64,000 nucleotides of DNA from SZUA-35 sp965530755 (GTDB taxonomy: Bacteria; Actinomycetota; Acidimicrobiia; Acidimicrobiales; SZUA-35). Shown here piece after piece: positions 1 through 8,141 of this stretch (the stretch's first letter is position 1; each line of letters starts with the position of its first letter). Position numbers and translations under genes: made by a program. The stretch lies in contig CBESNA010000004.1 of NCBI GenBank assembly GCA_965530755.1, positions 77,284-141,283 on the forward strand, in the 5' to 3' direction. Below the pieces are notes generated by a model. The model ran no database searches. It was not told where the DNA came from and saw nothing but the letters and a program-made list of their open reading frames with translations.

Positions 1-722
1 TTGGCCATCGTCTCGTAGAAGCCCCGATGGACGGTGCCGAGCAACTGCGCGTCTGACACCCAGACATTGTCGAGCACCAACTCGGCGGTGTCGGAGCAAC
101 GCCAACCGTGCTTGTCGAGCTTGGTGGCCACCGTGAAGCCTTCCGTGCCGGCCGGTACGAGGAACATCGAGATGCCGTACTTGTTGTCCGGGTCGGTTCT
201 GGCGGCGACGATCGTGAGATCCCCGTAGACGGCATTGGTGATGAACATCTTCGTACCGTTGATTCGCCAGCCATCACCGTCCTTCACGGCGTTCGAGCGG
301 ATGCCGGCGACGTCAGATCCGGCGTCTGCCTCAGTGACGGCGATCGACAGGATCTTCTCACCGGAGAGCATTCCCGGGAGCCACTGGTCCAACTGCTGAT
401 CGCTACCCGAGTTGATCAGGTGAGGACCGGACATGTCCGTGTGGACGAGGACGGTCACATCGAAACCGGCGAAGGTCGAGGAGCCGAGCGCTTCGGAGAA
501 GACCGCCGAGGCCAGCATGCCGAGGCCGATTCCTCCGTGCTCTTCTGGTACCCGCAGACTGAGCATTCCGAGCGACCCCATCGAGCGGAGGACCTCTCGT
601 GGGACCTTTCCTGCCTCCTCCCATGCGTCTCCGTGTGGTGTGACCTCTTTCGAGACGAAGGCGACCGTCTGGTCGTAGATCGCCTGGAGTTCGTCTGTCA
701 TGTAGATGTTTCGGTTGGCCAT
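1..722 (-). CDS. Acyl-CoA dehydrogenase, N-terminal part (runs off left edge)
   Basis: About 240 residues are present and the C-terminus lies outside the window. The reading contains the family flavin/substrate signature (SIAVTEADAGSDV, about residues 126-138) and the WRINGTKMFITNA segment typical of acyl-CoA dehydrogenases. These FAD enzymes introduce the alpha,beta double bond in acyl-CoA. It follows the carboxylase alpha gene by 41 nt on the same strand, so it is probably the last gene of that operon. By position, and by analogy with FadE19 next to accA1/accD1 in Mycobacterium tuberculosis, an isovaleryl-CoA dehydrogenase role is inferred. ATG at 720-722 is chosen; a second ATG at 699-701 is possible. 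Confidence 0.9.
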   Translation of the reverse strand, partial: MANRNIYMTDELQAIYDQTVAFVSKEVTPHGDAWEEAGKVPREVLRSMGSLGMLSLRVPEEHGGIGLGMLASAVFSEALGSSTFAGFDVTVLVHTDMSGPHLINSGSDQQLDQWLPGMLSGEKILSIAVTEADAGSDVAGIRSNAVKDGDGWRINGTKMFITNAVYGDLTIVAARTDPDNKYGISMFLVPAGTEGFTVATKLDKHGWRCSDTAELVLDNVWVSDAQLLGTVHRGFYETMA

Positions 723-763
723 GGTGGCGCTCCTCGGCTCTGGGGTCTTGTGGTCGACGTTGG

Positions 764-2707
764 TCAGGAGGGGGACTCGGACGGAACGAACGTGATGAGC
801 ACGGCGTGGCTCTCGACTTGGGTTCCGACGACCGCCCGCACCTCGGCCACCGTTCCGTTGCCGTCGGCCACGAGTGGATGCAACATCTTCATGGCCTCGA
901 GAACCACGAGGGTCTGGCCGACTTCGACGACGTCACCGGCAGCCACGTTGACCTCGGCAATTGCTCCGGGGAATGGAGCGACCAGGGCGCCGTCGACGGC
1001 GTGGCCCACTCCAGCGGCGGCTGACCACCGCTGACTGCGGGAGACGACGGCGTACCCGTGGGTGCCTCCGTCGACGTTGATGGCAACCCGACCCAACTCG
1101 ACGTCGATGACCACCGGAGCCGCACGTCTGACGCCGTCGGTGTCGACCCAGTCGAACCGCGATCCGCGGAGGGTTGCGCCCACGATCTGCGCATCGTCGA
1201 GGGCCACCTCGACCACAGAGCCATCCTTGGCACCCAGCCCGATGGTGGTCGGACTCCGGTGCGGGGTGGTCCGGAAACTGTCGAGCGCCGACCACGGATT
1301 GTCCGCAGCCCGCGCTCTCGCGGCCACTGTCCATGCCATCGCAGCCACTCGGGCCGGGTGGATCGATGGATCCAAGTGTGGAAACTCGTGCTCGTCGAGG
1401 AATCGAGTCGTGACTCGCCCGGCAACGACGGGGGGCTGGTCGATCAGCCAACGATGGAAGGGTGCCGTTGACGGAAGCCCGTCGATGATGAGCTCGTCGA
1501 GCGCTCGACGGAGCCCGGCGAGTGCCGACTCGCGGTCCGCCGCATGGACGATGAGCTTCGCGATCATCGGGTCGTAGTGCGGTGACACCATCGATCCGGC
1601 CTCGACGGCGCTTTCCCACCGGATGCCCTCGGGAACGCTGATCTGATGGACGGTCCCGGTGTCCGGCCGGAACTCCTGACTTGCGTCTTCAGCCGTGATC
1701 CTGGCTTCGAACGAATGGCCGGAGAAGGCGATCTGATCCTGCTCGATCGGGAGGGCGGCGCCTTCGGCCGAACGGATCATGAGTTCGACCAGGTCGAGCC
1801 CGGTGACTTCCTCGGTGACGGGGTGTTCCACCTGGAGTCGCGTGTTCATCTCCAGGAAGAAATAGTCGCCGTTGGTGTCGTCGACCACGTACTCGACAGT
1901 GCCAGCCGAGTCGTAGCCGATGGACGAGGCCAGAGCGATTGCCGCCCGACACAAGCCCGTTCGGGTCGCCTCGGGCAGATTCGGGGCCGGGGCTTCTTCG
2001 AGAAGCTTCTGGTAACGGCGTTGCACCGAACATTCCCGTGTGCCGAGATGCACCACGTTGCCGTGTTTGTCGCCGACGATCTGGACTTCGACGTGTCGGG
2101 GACGGGTGACGTAGCGCTCGACGATCACCCGATCGTCGCCGAAGGCCAGCCTGGCCTCGTCGGTCGCCGACTTGAGGGCCTCGGCGAAGTCGTCCGGTTC
2201 GTATGCGATCCTGATACCCCGGCCCCCGCCACCGGCAGACGCCTTCACCAGAACCGGGAAGCCGATCTTCGCTGCCTGCTCGGCTAGCACTGCGGGATCC
2301 TGGGACTCGTCGTACCCGGGGATGATCGGCACTCCGGCACCGGCGGCGAGGCGCCGAGCCTCGATCTTGGACCCCATGCGATCGATGGCGTCAGGGTGCG
2401 GGCCGATCCAGATTCGACCGCTGTCGACGACGGCACGGGCGAAGGCAGCTTGTTCGGAAAGGAATCCGTACCCGGGATGCACGGCGTCCGCTCCGCTCAG
2501 CTCTGCCGCATGCAGGATGGCTTCGGCCGACAGGTACGAGGCGGCCAGATCGGCGGGGCCGATGCAGACCGCAGACGTTGCCTCTGCGACGTGGGGCGAT
2601 GCCGCATCCGGTTCGGCGTACACGGCGACGGTCTGGTGGCCCAGGCGATGCGCAGTGCGAATGATCCGACGGGCGATTTCGCCTCGGTTGGCGATGAGAA
2701 TACGCAT
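764..2707 (-). CDS. accA1: Acyl-CoA (methylcrotonyl-CoA-type) carboxylase alpha subunit: biotin carboxylase plus biotin carrier
   Basis: 647 residues. The start MRILIANRGEIARRII is the canonical biotin carboxylase N-terminus; an ATP-grasp glycine loop (KASAGGGGRGIR) lies near residue 160. The C-terminal biotinyl domain carries VLEAMKM with the biotinylated lysine at about 607. It charges biotin with CO2 using ATP and hands it to the beta subunit encoded immediately upstream. The ATG at 2705-2707 is only 2 nt past the beta-subunit stop, which sets the start and implies translational coupling; longer in-frame versions would run into the beta gene. Its pairing with an MCC-type beta subunit makes methylcrotonyl-CoA the likely substrate (inference). 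Confidence 0.93.
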   Translation of the reverse strand: MRILIANRGEIARRIIRTAHRLGHQTVAVYAEPDAASPHVAEATSAVCIGPADLAASYLSAEAILHAAELSGADAVHPGYGFLSEQAAFARAVVDSGRIWIGPHPDAIDRMGSKIEARRLAAGAGVPIIPGYDESQDPAVLAEQAAKIGFPVLVKASAGGGGRGIRIAYEPDDFAEALKSATDEARLAFGDDRVIVERYVTRPRHVEVQIVGDKHGNVVHLGTRECSVQRRYQKLLEEAPAPNLPEATRTGLCRAAIALASSIGYDSAGTVEYVVDDTNGDYFFLEMNTRLQVEHPVTEEVTGLDLVELMIRSAEGAALPIEQDQIAFSGHSFEARITAEDASQEFRPDTGTVHQISVPEGIRWESAVEAGSMVSPHYDPMIAKLIVHAADRESALAGLRRALDELIIDGLPSTAPFHRWLIDQPPVVAGRVTTRFLDEHEFPHLDPSIHPARVAAMAWTVAARARAADNPWSALDSFRTTPHRSPTTIGLGAKDGSVVEVALDDAQIVGATLRGSRFDWVDTDGVRRAAPVVIDVELGRVAINVDGGTHGYAVVSRSQRWSAAAGVGHAVDGALVAPFPGAIAEVNVAAGDVVEVGQTLVVLEAMKMLHPLVADGNGTVAEVRAVVGTQVESHAVLITFVPSESPS

Positions 2708-2709
2708 GA

Positions 2710-4338
2710 CTACATCCGGTAGACGATGCCGCCGCTGGCGGGAGCGTCCTGTCGTGCGGCGAGACCAAGGCAAAGCCCCAGCACGTCGCGGGTGTGAACG
2801 GGATCGATGAGGCCGTCGTCCCACAAGCGAGACGTGGCGTAATACGGGTCCGACTGCGTCTCGTACTGATCGGCGACCTCGGCTCGAAGCCGGGCGACGT
2901 CCTCGTCGGTCGTGTCGTCTGCCGACATTCCGGCGAGACGGATGTCGACCAGCACGGTCTGCGCTGTCTCGGCCGACATGGTGGCGATCCGACTGGTCGG
3001 CCACGCGAACAGGAACCGGGGAGCGAACCCGCGCCCGCACATGCCGTAGTTTCCGGCGCCGTAGGAACCCCCCACGAGCACCGTGAACTTCGGGACGCTC
3101 GCATTAGCGACGGCTGCGACCATCTTGGCGCCATGTTTGGCGATGCCGGCGGCTTCGGAGTCCTTGCCGACCATGTAGCCGGTCGTATTCTGCAGGAACA
3201 CGAGCGGCACCTGACGCTGCTCGCAGAGTTCGATGAAATGGGTCGCCTTCAGCGCAGCCTCCGAGAAGATGATCCCGTTGTTGCCGATGATGCCGACCTG
3301 ATGACCCCACAACCGGGCGAAGCCGCAAACAATCGTCTCGCCCCATTCTGGTTTGAACGGGGCGAAGCGTGAGCCGTCTGTCAGGCGGATGATGATCTCG
3401 GAGATGTCGAAGGGGATACGGGCGTCGGCACTGACCACGGCGTGCAGCTCGTCAAGGTCGAAGTTGGGCGGCTCGACGGGGGAGGGGGCGGCCCACTCCT
3501 GTGGGTGGTCGATACGACGACGATTCGCAGTGCTGCAGATCTCGCGCAGCTTTGCGTAGGCCTCTCGTTCGTCGTCGACGCGGTGGTCACTGACACCGGA
3601 CACCTTGGTGTGCAAGGTGGCTCCGCCGAGTTCGTCAGGATCGACGACCTCACCAAGCGCAGCCTTCACGATCGGGGGTCCGCCGAGGAAGATCCGACCG
3701 ATGCCCTCCACCATGATCACCTCGTCAGACAGTGCCGGCACGTAGGCCCCACCCGCCGTGCAGCCGCCGAGCACGACAGACAGCTGCGGCAGCCCCATCG
3801 CCGACATCCTGGCCTGCCGGTAGAAGGTGCCCCCGAAGTGGTCTTTGTCAGGGAAGACTTCGTCCTGCATCGGCAAGAACGCTCCGCCGGAATCAACGAG
3901 GTAGATGCAGCCGAGGTCGTTCTCCTCTGCGATCTCCTGCGCCCGCACGTGCTTCTTGATCGACACGGGCATCAGCGAGCCACCCTTCACCGTGGCGTCG
4001 TTGGCGATGAACATCCAGGGGACGCCGTGAACGATGCCGATCCCGGTGACGATGCCGGCCCCCGGGGCCGAGTCGTCGTACTGGCCCCATCCGGCAAGAG
4101 TCGACAGTTCGAGGAACGACGTGCCCTGGTCGATGACGAGGTCGATGCGGTCTCGGACCATGACCTTCCCACGCGAATGATGGCGCTCGATCGCCCGATC
4201 GCGCCGCGGACCTCCGTCGATCGCCCACTGCATCCGCTCGGTCAGTGTCTGGGCCAGTGCTCGATTGGTCTCGAGGTTCTCCTTGGCAGTGGAACTGCCG
4301 AGATCGAGGCGGGATGCAATCGTGTTGATTGCCGTCAT
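2710..4338 (-). CDS. accD1: Acyl-CoA carboxylase beta (carboxyltransferase) subunit, methylcrotonyl-CoA-type
   Basis: 542 residues, full length for the family. The stretch IYLVDSGGAFLPMQDEVFPD, followed by CTAGGAYVPALSDE and HTKVSGVSDHRVDDE, matches the methylcrotonyl/geranyl-CoA carboxylase branch rather than the propionyl-CoA branch. It transfers carboxyl from biotin to the acyl-CoA. The ATG at 4336-4338 follows a good GGGAGGA ribosome site and overlaps the TetR gene stop by 4 nt (ATGA). Order TetR, beta, alpha, acyl-CoA dehydrogenase suggests one regulated leucine/isovalerate operon; a terpenoid acyl-CoA substrate is the main alternative. Confidence 0.92.
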   Translation of the reverse strand: MTAINTIASRLDLGSSTAKENLETNRALAQTLTERMQWAIDGGPRRDRAIERHHSRGKVMVRDRIDLVIDQGTSFLELSTLAGWGQYDDSAPGAGIVTGIGIVHGVPWMFIANDATVKGGSLMPVSIKKHVRAQEIAEENDLGCIYLVDSGGAFLPMQDEVFPDKDHFGGTFYRQARMSAMGLPQLSVVLGGCTAGGAYVPALSDEVIMVEGIGRIFLGGPPIVKAALGEVVDPDELGGATLHTKVSGVSDHRVDDEREAYAKLREICSTANRRRIDHPQEWAAPSPVEPPNFDLDELHAVVSADARIPFDISEIIIRLTDGSRFAPFKPEWGETIVCGFARLWGHQVGIIGNNGIIFSEAALKATHFIELCEQRQVPLVFLQNTTGYMVGKDSEAAGIAKHGAKMVAAVANASVPKFTVLVGGSYGAGNYGMCGRGFAPRFLFAWPTSRIATMSAETAQTVLVDIRLAGMSADDTTDEDVARLRAEVADQYETQSDPYYATSRLWDDGLIDPVHTRDVLGLCLGLAARQDAPASGGIVYRM

Positions 4339-4955
4339 GGGGTCCTCCCAGGTCGGGGGTTGGCGATGCCGAGACCGCTGACGGTCTGGCGGACGATGGT
4401 GTCGGCGACGTCGTCGAGAGTGCGAGCGCCGGTGGGCGTGAACCACTCCAGGGCCGAACTCATTGCGCCGAGCAGAAGCAGTCTGACGAGTGTCAGATCC
4501 GCATCGGTATACGGAGCCACCTCGCGCAGCAATGTCTGCCAGCGCTGCTCGTAGGCGTCTCTTACCGGTATCGATGCGGCCCGAACTGACGGGGGAGCCG
4601 AGTGGAACACGGTGACGTGAGCGGCGGTGTAGGCGCCGTGCTCGAACAGGGCCGCAAGGTGGGCTCGGACATGACGTCGCAGCCGTTCCACGGGGGTGAG
4701 CTCCGCCGAGTGCGACGCAGCGACGGTGAGGAAGACATCATCGACGGCGACGATGCCGCGGCGAAGGATCTCTTCGAGAATCTCGTCCTTCGAGCCGAAG
4801 TGGTAATAGACCGAACCGGCCTGCATCCCCGAGGAGGAGGCGATGTCACGGAGCGAGGTGGCGGCGTACCCATGACGCAGAAAGAGCTGTGCCGCCTCGT
4901 CGAGGATGCGAACCCGCCCGATCGGTTCGTGGTCGGTGTCGGAGGCGAGTGACAT
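4335..4955 (-). CDS. TetR family transcriptional regulator
   Basis: 206 residues from ATG 4953-4955; a TTG at 4962-4964 is an alternative start. The N-terminal helix-turn-helix is clear: AAQLFLRHGYAATSLRDIAS followed by AGSVYYHFGSKDEIL, about residues 18-60. The C-terminal ligand domain is unremarkable. It overlaps the carboxylase beta gene by 4 nt, so regulator and carboxylase are co-transcribed. A near-palindrome sits 13 nt before the ATG (4968-4985), which suggests autorepression relieved by an acyl-CoA intermediate (inference). A TAGGTT -10 candidate lies 7 nt before the ATG, inside or beside the operator. Confidence 0.9.
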   Translation of the reverse strand: MSLASDTDHEPIGRVRILDEAAQLFLRHGYAATSLRDIASSSGMQAGSVYYHFGSKDEILEEILRRGIVAVDDVFLTVAASHSAELTPVERLRRHVRAHLAALFEHGAYTAAHVTVFHSAPPSVRAASIPVRDAYEQRWQTLLREVAPYTDADLTLVRLLLLGAMSSALEWFTPTGARTLDDVADTIVRQTVSGLGIANPRPGRTP

Positions 4956-4967
4956 CGAGCGCAACCT

Positions 4968-4985
4968 ACCGAACGATCGTTAGGT
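4968..4985. promoter_or_regulatory. Candidate TetR operator
   Basis: ACCGAACGATCGTTAGGT: a perfect 10-bp core palindrome (AACGATCGTT) with partly symmetric flanks. It lies just upstream of the TetR gene and overlaps the last codon of the SDR gene. Position and symmetry suggest the regulator's own binding site; this is inference. Confidence 0.55.
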
Positions 4986-5768
4986 TGTCCAGCCGACCGT
5001 TCGCGTCGCGCCGACCCCATGAACGGGGGTGAATTGGGCGCCGCCGTAGGTTTGTTCGGTTGGCACGATCTCGATCGTGCTCACGTTCACCCGCCACGGC
5101 GCACTGACGGCGTAGAGGATCGCCTGCGCAACATCGTCAGGCGTGATGTCCTGGATCCCGGTGTCCTTCGCCGCAGCCACAGCAGCGGGATCGTCCAGCG
5201 CCACGTCGTAGAACTCGGTGGCCACACGGCCGGGGCAGATCTCGGTGATGCGGATCCCTGTGCCTCGCAACTCCTGGCGGAGATCCTGTGACAACAACCG
5301 AACCGCACCCTTCGTTGCGCCGTAGAGCGCGGCAGGCCCTGGGTAGAGCGCAAGGACCGAACTGACATTGACGATGTGGCCCCGTCCCCGCTCGATCATG
5401 CCGGGCAGTACGGCGCGAGTCATGTTCACCAACCCGGTCACGTTCGTTTCGATCGTCCGCTCGACATCGTCGTCCGACGCCTCCCAGATCGCCCCCATCG
5501 CCCGGCCGAGTCCGGCGTTGTTCACGACCAGGTCGAACGGTTCGGACTGACCAACGGTGCGAACCGCTCCCGCGTCCGTGACGTCGAGGGTGATGGGCAC
5601 GCAGCCGGTTTCCTCGGCCAACGCCTCGAGGCGGTCCCTCCGACGGGCGGCGGCAACGACGTGCCACCCGGCGCCGGCGAGCACTCGTGTGGTCGCCGCT
5701 CCGATGCCGCTCGATGCCCCCGTGACCAGGGCCGTTCGTGGCGGTGTCCGAGTAGTCTTTACGCTCAT
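4980..5768 (-). CDS. Short-chain dehydrogenase/reductase
   Basis: 262 residues. Rossmann motif TGASSGIGAATTRVL near residue 17, NNAG (VVNNAGLGRAMG) in the middle, and catalytic Ser with YxxxK (ALYGATKGA). Classical NAD(P)-dependent SDR; substrate unknown. It lies upstream of the TetR gene on the same strand and is divergent from the CitE-like gene 48 nt away, so it belongs physically to the leucine-type neighbourhood. The ATG at 5766-5768 stands 6 nt after a TACGGT -10 hexamer, consistent with a leaderless transcript. The longer open frame upstream is only the shadow of the CitE-like gene. Confidence 0.88.
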   Translation of the reverse strand: MSVKTTRTPPRTALVTGASSGIGAATTRVLAGAGWHVVAAARRRDRLEALAEETGCVPITLDVTDAGAVRTVGQSEPFDLVVNNAGLGRAMGAIWEASDDDVERTIETNVTGLVNMTRAVLPGMIERGRGHIVNVSSVLALYPGPAALYGATKGAVRLLSQDLRQELRGTGIRITEICPGRVATEFYDVALDDPAAVAAAKDTGIQDITPDDVAQAILYAVSAPWRVNVSTIEIVPTEQTYGGAQFTPVHGVGATRTVGWTT

Positions 5769-5774
5769 TCTCGA

Positions 5775-5780
5775 ACCGTA
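5775..5780 (-). promoter_or_regulatory. -10 element for the SDR gene (leaderless type)
   Basis: TACGGT on the minus strand, exactly 6 nt before the ATG of the SDR gene. No -35 is evident. Confidence 0.5.
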
Positions 5781-5816
5781 CTCGTGCCGACCCCCGGGGT
5801 CTGGAACGATGGGGCG

Positions 5817-6683
5817 ATGCCCGTACCCCTCACTTCGCTCGGCCGCATGCGCTCCGTGCTCATTGCCCCCGCTGTTCGGCCCGATTTCTTGGCCAAGCTC
5901 CCCGCTCGGGGCGCCGATCTGCTTTTCGTCGATTGCGAGGACGCCGTACCCGCCAACGCCAAGGCCGAAGCACGGGCGACGGCTCGGACCGCTGTCCCTG
6001 ACCTCGTTGCCGCCGGATGCGCGGTGATCGTCCGTGTCAACGCGATCGCCTCGGCCTGGTTCGACGACGACATCGCAACCGGAGTTGCCCCCGAGGCATC
6101 TGCTGTCGTGATCCCCAAGGTCGACAATTTCAGCGACCTGGATCGTGCCGCGGCAGCCATGAATCGAGCCAGGCTCGACCACGTCGGTATCTTCGCCGGC
6201 TTCGAAACGGCTTTGGGCGTAGCTGATTGCCGATCGCTCCTGGCCCACCCTCGCGTCGTCGGCGCGTACTTCGGAGCCGAGGACTACATCGCCGACATGG
6301 GAGGCGTCCGCACGACGTCCAACCTCGAGGTGGCCTACGCCAGATCCAGGACCGTGCTCGCCGCTCGTCTTGCCGGAGTCCCGATCGTCGATCAGGTCGT
6401 CACGGACTTCCGCAACGAGGTTGTGTTTCGGGGAGAGGCGGAATCGGCCCGCAATCTCGGATATGTAGGGAAGTTGTGTATCCACCCGTCCCAGGTCCAG
6501 ATCGCCAACGCTGCCTTCGTTCCGAGCGTGGACGATCTCGATCGTGCCAGACGCCTTCTGGCCGCCTACGACGAAGCGTCGGCGAACGGTGTAGCCGCCA
6601 TCGATTTCGAAGGGCAGATGGTCGACGAACCGCTTGCTGCCCAAGCCCGCAACACACTCGCCAGAGCCGAGGAGCCGACATGA
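5817..6683 (+). CDS. CitE-like beta-hydroxyacyl-CoA lyase (HpcH/HpaI family)
   Basis: 288 residues. RSVLIAPAVRPDFLAKLPARGADLLFVDCEDAV is replaced here by its key parts: an N-terminal SVLIAPAVRPDF strand and FVDCEDAVP, with acidic metal ligands (FVDCED, YFGAEDYIADMG) and the CIHPSQV motif near the C-terminus. These TIM-barrel Mg enzymes cleave citramalyl-, malyl- or hydroxymethylglutaryl-CoA. In M. tuberculosis the counterpart Rv2498c sits beside a MaoC hydratase and accA1/accD1/fadE19 and acts in leucine breakdown and itaconate dissimilation. The same gene set here supports that role. It overlaps the MaoC gene by 4 nt (ATGA). Confidence 0.88.
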   Translation: MPVPLTSLGRMRSVLIAPAVRPDFLAKLPARGADLLFVDCEDAVPANAKAEARATARTAVPDLVAAGCAVIVRVNAIASAWFDDDIATGVAPEASAVVIPKVDNFSDLDRAAAAMNRARLDHVGIFAGFETALGVADCRSLLAHPRVVGAYFGAEDYIADMGGVRTTSNLEVAYARSRTVLAARLAGVPIVDQVVTDFRNEVVFRGEAESARNLGYVGKLCIHPSQVQIANAAFVPSVDDLDRARRLLAAYDEASANGVAAIDFEGQMVDEPLAAQARNTLARAEEPT

Positions 6684-7180
6684 CCACGCCAGACCCGCGA
6701 CCCGTCACGGGCAAGTGGCTCGAAGAGCTCACGCCCGGCCTCGTGATCCACCATGCGATCCGCCGCACGATCACCGAATCCGACAACGTGATGTTCACAT
6801 CGATGACCATGAATCCGGCGTGGCTGCATCTCGATTTCGACTACGCAGAGAACGAGACGGAATTCGGTAAACCGTTGGTGAACTCCATGCTCACGATCGC
6901 CATGGTCGTCGGCATCTCGGTCCACGAGACGACGTTGGGCACCACCGTTGCGAACCTCGGCTTCGCCGAGACCGTCTTCCCCGCCCCGATGTTCCATGGC
7001 GACACACTGCGGGTGGAGACCGAAGTGCGGTCGAGCCGGCCGTCCTCCTCCCGACCGAACCAGGGAATCGTCGAGTTCGAACATCGGGGGTTCAACCAAC
7101 ACGGCACGCTGACCTGTCGAGCCGTCCGGTCTGCCTTGATGCTGCGGGCACCCGGAGCCGAAGCGGGGGCAGACGCATGA
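6680..7180 (+). CDS. MaoC-like enoyl-CoA hydratase
   Basis: 166 residues, a single hot-dog domain with the MaoC-type segment FGKPLVNSMLTIAMVVGIS. Its strict 4-nt overlaps with both the CitE-like gene and pfkB show it is in the middle of an operon. Coupled to a CitE-like lyase and a methylcrotonyl-CoA-type carboxylase, it is expected to hydrate methylglutaconyl-CoA, or itaconyl/mesaconyl-CoA, to the substrate of the lyase (inference from the M. tuberculosis Rv2499c arrangement). Length and fold fit short MaoC hydratases; the exact substrate cannot be read from sequence. Confidence 0.85.
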   Translation: MTTPDPRPVTGKWLEELTPGLVIHHAIRRTITESDNVMFTSMTMNPAWLHLDFDYAENETEFGKPLVNSMLTIAMVVGISVHETTLGTTVANLGFAETVFPAPMFHGDTLRVETEVRSSRPSSSRPNQGIVEFEHRGFNQHGTLTCRAVRSALMLRAPGAEAGADA

Positions 7181-8103
7181 GTGGCCCGATCGTCACCCTC
7201 ACCCTCAATCCGGCGCTCGACATCTCCTCGAGCGTCGAATTCGTAGCGCCAATGCACAAGCTTCGCTGCGCCGCCCCGTCAACCGAACCCGGTGGAGGCG
7301 GCATCAATGTCAGCCGCGTGTGTCAGCGACTCGGCGAAGACACTGTCGCCATCGCTGCGGTCGGCGGAGCGGTCGGCGACCGCTTCGGGCGGCTCCTGGC
7401 CAGCGAGCTGATTCCGTTCATCGCCCTGCCGATCGAGGGTGAGACCAGGGAGAGTTTCACCGTCAACGAAACAACCACCGGCCAGCAGTATCGGTTCGTC
7501 TTTCCCGGACCTGCGACCGATGAGGTTCACTTCGCTCAGGCCGGACAGTTGATGGCCGAGGTTGCGATCGACAGCCCTGTTGCGGTCATGTCCGGGTCGA
7601 TGCCGGAACTCCCGAAGGGTTCGATCGACCAACTTGTGAGACTGCTCGGCGAGACGAAATTGATCATCGACACGTCCGGGTCGGCGCTGCTCGACGCTCT
7701 CGGATCGTCGGCGGCAATGGTGAAGCCGAGTGCTCGTGAGCTGGCCGCCGTGGTCGGGCGCAACCTCGGCGACGAACGAGCCATCGAGGCCGCCGCACGT
7801 GAGGTACTGGCCAACTCGCCCGTCGGCGCCCTGCTGGTGTCGATCGGGGCCGGCGGTGCTTTTCTCTGTACCGAGGACGCCGTCGTCCGTTTCCGAGCCC
7901 CGTCCGTGCAGGTACGAAGTGCGGTGGGCGCGGGCGATTCGCTCGTCGCCGGCATCGCTGTCGGGCTTCGGCGCGGCGATTCGTTGGTCGATTCGGTCGC
8001 TCTAGGGATCGCATGCGGCTCGGCAACCGTGATGTCGCAAGGCACCGAACTGTGCTCGCTTGGCGACATCGAGGATCTGATTCCGCTCGTCGAAGTCCGC
8101 TGA
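7177..8103 (+). CDS. pfkB: 6-phosphofructokinase II (PfkB family)
   Basis: 308 residues, the family's usual length. The N-terminus (TLTLNPALD, KLRCAAPSTEPGGGGINVSR) follows E. coli Pfk-2 closely, and the C-terminal ATP/catalytic motif SAVGAGDSLVAG includes the base Asp. It phosphorylates fructose-6-phosphate, with tagatose-6-phosphate or fructose-1-phosphate kinase as less likely alternatives. It begins inside the stop of the MaoC gene (ATGA), so it is translated as the third gene of the CitE-MaoC operon, an unexpected partner for acyl-CoA breakdown. A separate leaderless promoter for the next gene begins 27 nt after its stop. Confidence 0.88.
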   Translation: MSGPIVTLTLNPALDISSSVEFVAPMHKLRCAAPSTEPGGGGINVSRVCQRLGEDTVAIAAVGGAVGDRFGRLLASELIPFIALPIEGETRESFTVNETTTGQQYRFVFPGPATDEVHFAQAGQLMAEVAIDSPVAVMSGSMPELPKGSIDQLVRLLGETKLIIDTSGSALLDALGSSAAMVKPSARELAAVVGRNLGDERAIEAAAREVLANSPVGALLVSIGAGGAFLCTEDAVVRFRAPSVQVRSAVGAGDSLVAGIAVGLRRGDSLVDSVALGIACGSATVMSQGTELCSLGDIEDLIPLVEVR

Positions 8104-8129
8104 TCGCCGACGCTCGACCGAAGAATCGC

Positions 8130-8135
8130 TACTCT
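8130..8135 (+). promoter_or_regulatory. -10 element for the selenoprotein peroxidase gene
   Basis: TACTCT, 6 nt before the ATG at 8142, predicting a leaderless mRNA separate from the pfkB operon. Confidence 0.5.
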
Positions 8136-8141
8136 GCGCTG

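Noticed and set aside
4980..6644. 554-codon minus ORF as one large fused SDR protein
   Set aside because: The upstream 290 codons lie antisense to the CitE-like gene and have no recognisable domain; the SDR has its own ATG and -10.
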